Assembly: GCA_021613375.1 (NCBI GenBank)
Contig: CM038717.1
Location: forward strand, 40,550,387 to 40,614,386
DNA from: Megaleporinus macrocephalus
Lineage: Eukaryota > Chordata > Actinopteri > Characiformes > Anostomidae
Reading direction: 5' to 3'
Length of the DNA: 64,000 nucleotides
The notes beneath the pieces were generated by a model. The model had not been told where the DNA came from. It saw nothing but the letters and a program-made list of their open reading frames with translations, and did no database searches. Position numbers and translations under genes: made by a program. Shown in pieces: positions 46,657-56,049 of this stretch. Position 1 is the stretch's first letter. Every line of letters starts with the position of its first letter.

Positions 46657-49600
46657 GTCAGCTGAACGCTAACGCTGTGATCGTGTTTTCACTGAGGTGA
46701 ACGATGTGTGGACCTGATGTTCTGCTTCTGCTTGTGTTCTTCAGGAGGACCTGGTTCATACGATTGGAGAAAGTGTGGCATTAGGAGCAGCAGGAGTTGT
46801 TCTTTGGGGAGATGCAGAGTATTCCAAAAGCAAGGTGAAGAAAATACATTCCTTACTCAAACATTCCTGAGAGAACCGAGAGTCACTGTTTAACAATAAC
46901 ATTAAACCAGTTAGCGAGAAGAGAAGCCTCATCCTGCTGATCTTACATGAGGTCCATGTAGCAGGTGGAACGTTGTTCAGACTGATGAACGCTGTAGGAT
47001 GATTGAAACGTTCTAAGTGGTGATTGACACTCGAGACAGACAACTTGACAGATTTATTCTGAATTAATTTTATTTATTTATTTATTAATTTAAACTTTAA
47101 TTTAAACAGGCAGTCATTAAGAACACACTCTTATTTATAAAACCAATCTGGAAAGTAGCAGAAGCTACTAGAAGCTAATAGACAGTTACAGTAACCACCC
47201 GCCGTACAGGTGAGTACAGGTGAGTACAGGATGCGTATCAGGTCTGAACTGAAGTAGATGTTTATTAATGCACACTTGTTTGTTTATGTTTGTTTATTTG
47301 TAAAAAGGTACATATTTTTAAAATTAAAATGTTAAAATCTGCTTATTTGTATGTACACGACTGAAAGTTTGAAGAGAAGCTGATTCAGAAAAATGATTCT
47401 GATATTTCAGTCGTGGTCCAGCAGCTGTCAGTAACGATGGAAGTAGATAATTGTAGAGAACCGTTGATCTTTTGTTTACTTGTTGTTCACAGAAAACTTG
47501 AAATAAAGTATAAAAATAATTCAGGGAAGTATTTGCGTCCAGGTTGTGTACGTTCAGGTTCTGGTTGTGTAAGTTAAGGTTCTGGTTGTGTACCTTCAGG
47601 TTCTGGTTGTGTACCTTCAGGTTCTGGTTGTGTACGTCCAGGTTCTTTTTGTGTAAGTTAAGGTTCTGGTTGTGTACATTCAGGTTATGGTTGTGTATGT
47701 TCAGGTTCTGGTTGTGTATGTTCTGGTTGTGTACCTTCAGGTTCTTTTTGTGTAAGTTAAGGTTCTGGTTGTGTACGTTCAGGTTCTGGATGTGTATGTT
47801 CTGGTTGTGTACCTTCAGGTTCTTTTTGTGTAAGTTAAGGTTCTGGTTGTGTACGTTCAGGTTCTGGATGTGTATGTTCAGGTTCTGGTTGTGTATGTTC
47901 AGGTTCTGGTTGTGTATGTTCAGGTTCTGGTTGTGTACGTTCAGGTTCTGGTTGTGTACGTTCAGCTTCTGGTTGTGTACGTTCAGCTTCTGGTTGTGTA
48001 CGTTCAGGTTCTGGTTGTGTATGTTCAGGTTCTGGTTGTGTATGTTCTAGTTGTGTGCGTTAAGGTTCTGGTTGTGTACGTTCAAGTTCTGGTTGTGTAC
48101 GTTCAGCTTCTGGTTGTGTACGTTCAGGTTCTGGTTGTGTATGTTCTGGTTCTGGTTGTGTATGTTCTGGTTGTGTAAGTTAAGGTTCTGGCTTGTATGT
48201 TCAGGTTCTGGTTGTGTATGTTCAGGTTCTGGCTGTGTATGTTCAGGTTCTGGCTGTGTATGTTCAGGTTCTGGTTGTGTATGTTCAGGTTCTGGTTGTG
48301 TATGTTCAGGTTCTGGTTGTGTATGTTCAAGTTCTGGTTGTGTACGTTCAGCTTCTGGTTGTGTATGTTCAGGTTCTGGTTGTGTATGTTCAGGTTCTGG
48401 TTGTGTATGTTCTGGTTGTGTAAGTTAAGGTTCTGGCTGTGTATGTTCAGGTTCTGGTTGTGTATGTTCAGGTTCTGGTTGTGTATGTTCAGTTTCTGGT
48501 TGTGTACGTTCAGCTTCTGGTTGTGTATGTTCAGGTTCTGGTTGTGTATGTTCTAGTTGTGTACGTTCAGGTTCTGGTTGTGTACGTTCAGGTTCTGGTT
48601 GTGTATGTTCTGGTTGTGTAAGTTCAGGTTCTGGTTGTGTATGTTCAGGTTCTGGTTGTGTACGTTCAGGTTCTGGTTGTGTACGTTCAGGTTCTGGTTG
48701 TGTATGTTCAGGTTCTGGTTGTGTATGTTCTGGTTGTGTATGTTCTAGTTGTGTACGTTCAGGTTCTGGTTGTGTATGTTCTGGTTGTGTAAGTTAAGGT
48801 TCTGGCTGTGTATGTTCAGGTTCTGGTTGTGTACGTTCAGGTTCTGGTTGTGTATGTTCTGGTTGTGTAAGTTAAGGTTCTGGCTGTGTATGTTCAGGTT
48901 CTGGTTGTGTACGTTCAGGTTCTGGTTGTGTATGTTCTAGTTGTGTAAGTTAAGGTTCTGGTTGTGTATGTTCTGGTTGTGTGCGTTCAGGTTCTGGTTG
49001 TGTATGTTCAGGTTCTGGTTGCGTATGTTCTGGTTGTGTATGTTCTGGTTGTGTAAGTTAAGGTTCTGGCTGTGTATGTTCTGGTTGTGTACGTTCAGGT
49101 TCTGGTTGTGTATGTTCTGGTTGTGTAAGTTAAGGTTCTGGCTGTGTATGTTCAGGTTCTGGTTGTGTATGTTCTGGTTGTGTGCGTTCAGGTTAAGGTT
49201 GTGTATGTTCTAGTTGTGTACGTTCAGGTTCTGGTTGTGTACGTTAAGGTTCTGTTTGTGTACATTCAGGTTCTGGTTGTGTAAGTTAAGGGTTAGGTTA
49301 GGGTTAGTGTAAGGTTAGGTTCTGGTTGTGTAAGTTAAGGTTCTGGCTGTGTATGTTCTGGTTGTGTGCATTCAGGTTATGGTTGTGTATGTTCTGGTTG
49401 TGTACGTTCAGGTTCTGGTTGTGTACGTTAAGGTTCTGGCTGTGTATGTTCAGGTTCTGGTTGTGTATGTTCTGGTTGTGTATGTTCAGGTTCTGGTTGT
49501 GTATGTTCAGGTTCTGGTTGTGTATGTTCAGGTTGTGTGCGTTCAGGTTCTGGTTGTGTACGATCAGGTTCTGGTTGCGTATGTTCTGGTTCTGGTTGTG

Positions 49601-52507
49601 TATGTTCTGGTTGTGTAAGTTCAGGTTCTGGTCGTGTATGTTCAGGTTCTGGTTGTGTATGTTCTGGTTGTGTGCGTTCAGGTTCTGGTTGCGTATGTTC
49701 TGGTTGTGTAAGTTAAGGTTCTGGCTGTGTATGTTCTGGTTGTGTACGTTCAGGTTCTGGTTGTGTATGTTCTGGTTGTGTAAGTTAAGGTTCTGGCTGT
49801 GTATGTTCAGGTTCTGGTTGTGTATGTTCTGGTTGTGTGCGTTCAGGTTAAGGTTGTGTATGTTCTGGTTGTGTACGTTCAGGTTCTGGTTGTGTACGTT
49901 AAGGTTCTGGTTGTGTACGTTAAGGTTATGGTTGTGTGCATTCAGGTTCTGGCTGTGTACGTTCAGGTTCTGGTTGTGTATGTTCTGGCTGTGTGCGTTC
50001 AGGTTCTGGTTGTGTATGTTCTGGTTGTGTACGTTCAGGTTCTGATTGTGTACGTTCAGGTTCTGGTTGTGTGCGTTCAGGTTCTGGTTGTGTACGTTAA
50101 GGTTCTGGTTGTGTACATTCAGGTTCTGGTTGTGTGCGTTCAGGTTATGGTTGTGTATGTTCTGGTTGTGTACGTTAAGGTTCTGGTTGTGTAAGTTAAG
50201 GTTCTGGTTGTGTACGTTCAGGTTCTGGCTGTGTACGTTCAGGTTCTGGCTTTGTACGTTAAGGTTCTGGCTGTGTACGTTAAGGTTCTGGTTGTGTACG
50301 TTCAGGTTCTGGTTGTGTAAGTTAAGGTTCTGGTTGTGTACGTTCAGGTTCTGGCTGTGTACGTTCAGGTTCTGGTTGTGTATGTTCTGGCTGTGTACGT
50401 TCAGGTTCTGGTTGTGTATGTTCTGGCTGTGTACGTTCAGGTTCTGGTTGTGTATGTTCTGGCTGTGTACGTTCAGGTTCTGGTTGTGTATGTTCTGGCT
50501 GTGTGCGTTCAGGTTCTGGTTGTGTACGTTAAGGTTCTGGCTGTGTACGTTAAGGTTCTGGCTGTGTATGTTCTGGTTGTGTACGTTCAGGTTCTGGTTG
50601 TGTAAGTTAAGGTTCTGGTTGTGTACGTTCAGGTTCTGGCTGTGTACGTTCAGGTTCTGGTTGTGTATGTTCTGGCTGTGTACGTTCAGGTTCTGGTTGT
50701 GTATGTTCTGGCTGTGTACGTTCAGGTTCTGCTTGTGTATGTTCTGGCTGTGTGTGTTCAGGTTCTGGTTGTGTACGTTAAGGTTCTGGCTGTGTACGTT
50801 AAGGTTCTGGTTGTGTACGTTAAGGTTCTGGTTGTGTACGTTCAGGTTCTGGCTGTGTACGTTCAGGTTCTGGCTGTGTACGTTCAGGTTCTGGATGTGT
50901 ACGTTCAGGTTCAGGCTGTGTACGTTCAGGTTCTGGGTGTGTACGTTCAGGTTCTGGATGTGTACGTTCAGGTTCAGGCTGTGTACGTTCAGGTTCTGGG
51001 TGTGTACGTTAAGCTTCTGGTTGTGTACGTTAAGGTTCTGGCTGTGTACGTTCAGGTTCTGGCTGTGTATGTTCAGGTTCTGGCTGTGTACGTTAAGGTT
51101 CTGGCTGTGTACGTTAAGGTTCTGGTTGTGTACGTTAAGGTTCTGGCTGTGTACGTTAAGGTTCTGGTTGTGTACATTCAGGTTCTGGCTGTGTACGTTA
51201 AGGTTCTGGTTGTGTATGTTCTGACTGTGTACGTTCAGGTTCTGGTTGTGTATGTTCTGGCTGTGTACGTTCAGGTTCTGGTTGTGTATGTTCTGGCTGT
51301 GTACGTTCAGGTTCTGGTTGTGTATGTTCTGGCTGTGTACGTTCAGGTTCTGGTTGTGTATGTTCTGGCTGTGTGCGTTCAGGTTCTGGTTGTGTACGTT
51401 AAGGTTCTGGCTGTGTACGTTAAGGTTCTGGCTGTGTATGTTCTGACTGTGTACGTTCAGGTTCTGGTTGTGTATGTTCTGGCTGTGTACGTTAAGGTTC
51501 TGGCTGTGTATGTTCTGGTTGTGTACGTTCAGGTTCTGGTTGTGTAAGTTAAGGTTCTGGTTGTGTACGTTCAGGTTCTGGCTGTGTACGTTCAGGTTCT
51601 GGTTGTGTATGTTCTGGCTGTGTACGTTCAGGTTCTGGTTGTGTATGTTCTGGTTGTGTGCGTTCAGGTTCTGGCTGTGTGCGTTCAGGTTCTGGTTGTG
51701 TACGTTAAGGTTCTGGCTGTGTACGTTCAGGTTCTGGCTGTGTACGTTCAGGTTCTGACTGTGTACGTTCAGGTTCTGGTTGTGTACGTTCAGGTTCTGG
51801 CTGTGTACGTTAAGCTTCTGGTTGTGTACGTTAAGGTTCTGGCTGTGTACGTTAAGGTTCTGGCTGTGTACGTTAAGGTTCTGGCTGTGTACGTTAAGGT
51901 TCTGGCTGTGTATGTTCAGGTTCTGGCTGTGTACGTTCAGATTCTGGTTGTGTACATTCAGGTTCTGGCTGTGTACGTTAAGGTTCTGGTTGTGTACGTT
52001 CAGGTTCTGTACGTTCAGGTTCTGGCTGTGTACGTTAAGGTTCTGGTTGTGTACGTTCAGGTTCTGGTTGGTGTTTAGTTTGAGTTCGGTGTACAGCGTG
52101 TGTAACTCGGAGCTGCTTCTCCTCCTCAGACCACCTGTCAGGCGGTGAAGGACTACCTGGACACCACTCTGGGCAGGTACCTGGTAAACGTGACCGAAGC
52201 TGCGTTCGTGTGCAGCCGGACTCTGTGCTCATCTCGTGGCCGATGCTGGCGGAGAGATTCGGATTCCGGGGCCTTCCTCCACCTTGACCCGGCCGTGTGG
52301 ACCGTCACCCGCAGAGCTGATCTTCCAGACGGGGGCCCTGGTGGTCCGTGGTTTGTGAGCCGGAGGAGGGGGGTGAGCGCTCAGAGGGAGAGGACTGGTT
52401 TTGTAGAGTTGTTTAGGTGCCAGTGCTTCCCGGGCTGGGAGGGTGAGCGCTGCCAGAGACAGACTGTTCGTTACTCCAGAGAAAGAATCGGAGGCTCCGC
52501 TGTTTAA
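45742..52507 (+). CDS. hyal1: Hyaluronidase-1-like enzyme, three coding exons, 460 aa
   Basis: Coding exons are 45742-46656, 46745-46834 and 52130-52507, all phase 0, giving 460 residues. The N-terminal 24 or so residues form a signal peptide. HYAL1-like blocks include [23 protein letters not shown] and the segment around KAKHPDW. The GH56 catalytic pair D132/E134 is present in [12 protein letters not shown], with Y205, Y251 and W326 in place. The normally conserved Asp of FPDCYN is Cys here (C209, FPCCYNN). The C-terminal EGF-like part ([14 protein letters not shown]) is kept, with no hydrophobic GPI tail, so a soluble secreted or lysosomal enzyme is expected. The start at 45742 directly follows the acceptor attttccag. 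Human HYAL3 is an alternative relative, but the N-terminal half fits HYAL1 better. Intron 2 is almost entirely a tandem array. Confidence 0.85.
46745..46834 (+). CDS. hyal1: hyal1-like second coding exon
   Basis: Thirty codons from [17 protein letters not shown] to AEYSKSK, the same size and phase as hyal2 exon 2. Acceptor gtgttcttcag, donor gtgaag. Confidence 0.92.
46835..47540. other. hyal1-like intron 2, proximal part
   Basis: AT-rich unique sequence before the large array. Reading on from exon 2 meets a stop within about 15 codons. Confidence 0.5.
47541..52075 (+). repeat. 4.5 kb array of 21- and 15-bp units in hyal1-like intron 2
   Basis: Main unit ggttctggttgtgtacgttc plus a (21 bp), mixed with a 15-bp form (tctggttgtgtatgt). 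Variants include tatgttcag, aagttaagg and ggctgtgt. Both periods are multiples of three, so long open frames repeating FWLCTFR or VLVVYVQ appear on the plus strand; these are not genes. A short TTAGGG-like patch occurs at about 49286-49320. The transcript strand is strongly G/U-rich. Confidence 0.97.
52130..52507 (+). CDS. hyal1: hyal1-like third coding exon
   Basis: Begins [19 protein letters not shown] after tctcctcctcag and ends at TAA 52505-52507. It carries an NVT glycosylation site and the EGF-like cysteines, and ends GGSAV without a hydrophobic tail. Confidence 0.92.
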   Translation, partial: TTCQAVKDYLDTTLGRYLVNVTEAAFVCSRTLCSSRGRCWRRDSDSGAFLHLDPAVWTVTRRADLPDGGPGGPWFVSRRRGVSAQRERTGFVELFRCQCFPGWEGERCQRQTVRYSRERIGGSAV

Positions 52508-52870
52508 ACAGCGCGTGTGTTTCAGCGGAGCCTCGTCTAAACTTCTCTCGAGTTAATCAGTGAGCTTCTCTGAAAAGATAAGAACGAGCAGAACATAAGA
52601 ATACACTTCTCCAGATGGACCCACGTCGAGTAGCATCCCTTCATTTTTCTGCATTAGACAGTAACAGGACTGTGAACAGAGACGGGACAGTGTTTTAGGA
52701 TTGACGAGTGGATGCTAGGAGTTATCGGACATTAACAGTGATCAGACTGGTCTGAACTGTGCTCCTTTTCTGCGGCTGGATTAAAACACGGGAGGTTAAT
52801 TAGGAGGTGCTGTGATGTCACTCTGATGTTTTGTCTTTTGGTTTAAAAAATAACTTAGTAATAAATAAAA
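52508..52870 (+). other. 3' UTR of hyal1-like gene
   Basis: Follows the stop codon and runs to overlapping AATAAA signals at 52860-52869, a plausible poly(A) site. Confidence 0.6.
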
Positions 52871-54123
52871 ATACTCAAAATACTCACCAACAGGTCTCTC
52901 TGTCATCACTGCCGTCACCGTGGATCATCAGGTCAGAGTTCATGTAGCACTCTTACAGCTGTGGCGACGCAGCGAAGAGTGTTTACGGTTTAGTGCTGGT
53001 GTGAACGTGGGTCTGTTTTCCGAGCCGAGTCCTGGAATGTAGGGAATTCTGAAGACGCTCCACCGGAGGAGGCTGTAGAAACCCCGAAGGTTAAAATGCT
53101 CCTCAGTTTTTTCCTGAATTTTATCACTACAGCAGGTCTCCAAAAGTATGTACCTTGCTTGGCCACAAGATGGCAGTAGAGGTGCATGAATAAAACTCCT
53201 GGGCCTCGTCTGTTCTGCAGTTGGCTGGTCAGAACTGAATTAAATGATTTTACCTCCTTTACCTCGCCTCATTTGACTCGTCAGACTTTTATACATGGAG
53301 TCACGCTGGCAGAGGAAGGACACTAGTCTCTACTAGACTGTGGTTCTCCAGAGACTGACCATCCCACCATGACCGACCGAATCAGCTGACTGCTGGGGTC
53401 CGAACCGGCAGCCGCATGTCAGAAAAGGGCTTCAGGCGCTTGAGGTTGCGGGTGTTGTGTAGGTACGTGCGGAGGCGCTTGAGGTTGCGGGTGTTGTGTA
53501 GGTACTGACGGTGTTCAGTCTGTTCTGCTGGAGGCTCCGAGTTTACTGGACGGTGGATAAGGGCTGATGTTGTTCAGGGTCCTGGGCTTCAGCTCCGCCG
53601 ATGGAGGCTGTCTGGATACTATTTCATGCCCCGTCTGACCGGAACAAATCAGATTCCACTGCTCTCAGTTCTCCGCTCAGCAGGTCCAGACGTCAGCCGG
53701 ATTGAGAAAATCAAGAAACATCTCAACGTTCTCCTACACGTCCTGAAGAGAGAAATCCTACACTTGATCACTTCTGACCATCGAGCAGTTCTGGATGTTC
53801 TGATGTTGATTTGTTTTGATCAGTAAACATACAAACAGTGACCGCTCACACTCAGACGGTGAATCAGACGGTGGGGCGGTGTTGCTGCAGAGCAGAGGTC
53901 GTGGTTTCTGGTTCGGGAATGCCGGAGTCCAGTTTGGTGATTTTCCCGCTCGTCTGCTAATCGCTAGGTTTAGCTGATGAGCAGGAAGGTAACGGCACAG
54001 CATAGCACACACTACCACACCTCCTCAGAATGACCCACCTCCCTAATAGTATCAGCTCTGTGGGGGTCCTGATCATTAAAGAACAGAGTAATAATGTATA
54101 CAGAGAATCAGATGAACTACAGT
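52871..54123. other. Intergenic, no gene recognised
   Basis: Has two tandem copies of a roughly 40-bp unit (ggcgcttgaggttgcgggtg) at about 53436-53505. No supported exon. Confidence 0.45.
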
Positions 54124-54300
54124 CTGTAAGTGGAGGTCCTGTATGGTCAGTGGAGCTGATACAGTGGACAGTGAGTGGAGGTCCTGTATGGTCAGTGGAG
54201 CTGATACAGTGGACAGTGAGTGGAGGTCCTGTATGGTCAGTGGAGCTGAAACAGTGGACAGTGAGTGGAGGTCCTGTATGGTCAGTGGAGCTGATAGTGG
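54124..54300 (+). repeat. 45-bp minisatellite, about four copies
   Basis: tggaggtcctgtatggtcag recurs at 54131 and 54176, giving a 45-bp period. Degenerate copies continue to about 54390. Confidence 0.9.
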
Positions 54301-55010
54301 TCAGTGTTGTGTATGAGGAAGTGGGGTTAGTGTTATGGCTGATGGGTGTAGGTGCTGTATGGTCAGTGGGTGGAGATACAGTGGTCAGTGGGCCTAATTC
54401 AACCATTCTTACAGAGAATCTTCTTAAAACCCACTCAGATCGTGTTCAGGAGGACTCCGTTCGCCGGTGGTCTCTTATCTGGGATTAGTTTTAGGTTAGA
54501 ACTGAATCTACACTTACTGCACAGCACAGAGCTGGAGAATCTCAGGAGCACGATTAAGAAGAAACCTGGAGAGTTGGTGGAGAACGAGGCTCAGTGAGTG
54601 GAGATACGTCTGTGTAATAATTTTCTTCCTTACTGGAAGTGAAACCCATCCAAAATAAAATTAACCTGTCGTACCGGCTTCCAACCAGCGGACTGCGAGA
54701 CCAACGACCAGCCGAACCCAACACGCTACCCAACACTAATACTCCGCAGGTGTGGCTCACTGTGGTTGGTGATCCATGGTGTAGCTCCCAGGACAGTGGT
54801 CTTCAACCCTCTCCTACAGAGTTGAGCTCTAAGCCCGGCTCTGCTCTGCACTGAGAAGTTCCGCTGAGAGCTTTAGAGTAAACGCGCTCGCTGATTGGTG
54901 GAGCTCTGAGAAGACGGGGATGAAATCAGGAGCAGCTTTTAAGTGGTCTCGTGCTGACGCAGCTGGTCCGGAGGAGCACGCGCTCCAGTGAAACCCCACC
55001 ACGGTGGAGT
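54301..55010. other. Intergenic, no gene recognised
   Basis: Unique-looking. The ORFs here are short and lack family features. Confidence 0.45.
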
Positions 55011-55019
55011 CGGTGAAAC

Positions 55020-55500
55020 GGCCAGTTCAGTCCGGAGGAAAATGAAACGTTAATAGTTTCAGACGGCGTTCCGCGGCGAGACGCTGAGAGATAAAGTAAA
55101 CAAAGGCCATTAAAGTCTCGGCGTCCGAGCCGTGAGCCGAGATTGAGTTCTCCCGAAAAGGCGGCCCGGGCTGATAAGCGGAAGCCGGAGCTGATAGTAG
55201 ACGGGGGCCGTTAGGTGCTTTTCCATTTCCCCCCCGCCTCTTTTATCTGTTCCCGAGCCGGAACGCCGCTCCCGAGACGGCCTCTCTCCCGCCGGCCTTC
55301 TGCCACGCGTTCCCGCCCCTCCGCGATGGTTCCTCCCCGCAGGCCGCGTCTCCTCACGCCTCCCTGATCTCTCTCCGGCGCGGCGACCTCGCTTCCGTCC
55401 TCGGTCACGCCTTTAATGAGTGCTTGGTCACGCGCGCTCCTTGTCCTTCCGAGAGAGCGGGAGCGGCTGCGGCTGATTGCCTTTCTTCCGTGGACGGTCT
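55020..55500. promoter_or_regulatory. GC-rich non-coding block with GATA-type motifs
   Basis: A CpG-rich, non-repetitive block without a supported ORF. It has tgataag (55172-55178), tgatag (55192-55197) and the reverse form ttatct (55243-55248), plus aacaaagg near 55098 (SOX/TCF-like). It could be an enhancer or the CpG island of a gene outside the window. Confidence 0.3.
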
Positions 55501-55934
55501 GCTGTAAGCCCCCGCTCTGGGCTTTGATTGGGGGGCTTTGAGATTTCAGGCTGTTCAGAAGGTTTTGAGTGTAAGGTCTGCTCTCAGCTCGGTGGAGACC
55601 TGGCTGGGCTGTGATGGAGCGAGCGCTGGTTACTGTGAGCTGATACGCTCAGGTCGAATCCAGGACCTCCTAATTAAGGAGCAGTGAGATTACAGCTGTT
55701 TGTAATCTGGCTGAGCTGCGATTCGTTAACGGAACACAATCCAACACAGCAACGAAACTTCTCCCCGACGACCAAACACACAGACCTGTTACAACAGTTC
55801 ACCAACAGTTCACTATCAGTTCACTAGTCTGACCTCCTGAACTGACAGAGACCGCTGAAGTTCTCTTAAACACCAAACTCACAACTGCTCCTCCATACTG
55901 TGGATAGGACCGCTCACCATTCCAGATAAGTGTG
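55501..55934. other. No gene recognised
   Basis: Unique-looking sequence with no visible feature before the TG-rich array. Confidence 0.4.
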
Positions 55935-56049
55935 TGTTTCACTGCCCCTTAGTGTGTGTGTTTACTAGTATGTATAGTGTAGTGTGTGTATACTGTATGT
56001 ATGTGTGTGTAGTGTGTGTATAGTGTATGTGTGTGTAGTGTGTGTGTGT
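55935..56049 (+). repeat. Left arm of the TG-rich array
   Basis: gtgtgtagtgtgtgtatagt units identical in kind to the array starting at about 59391. The LINE at 56046-59390 separates the two arms. Confidence 0.8.

Noticed and set aside
47544..52148. Many long ORFs repeating FWLCTFR or VLVVYVQ
   Set aside because: 21- and 15-bp units keep the frame open. They lie in an intron, and reading on from exon 2 meets a stop before the array.
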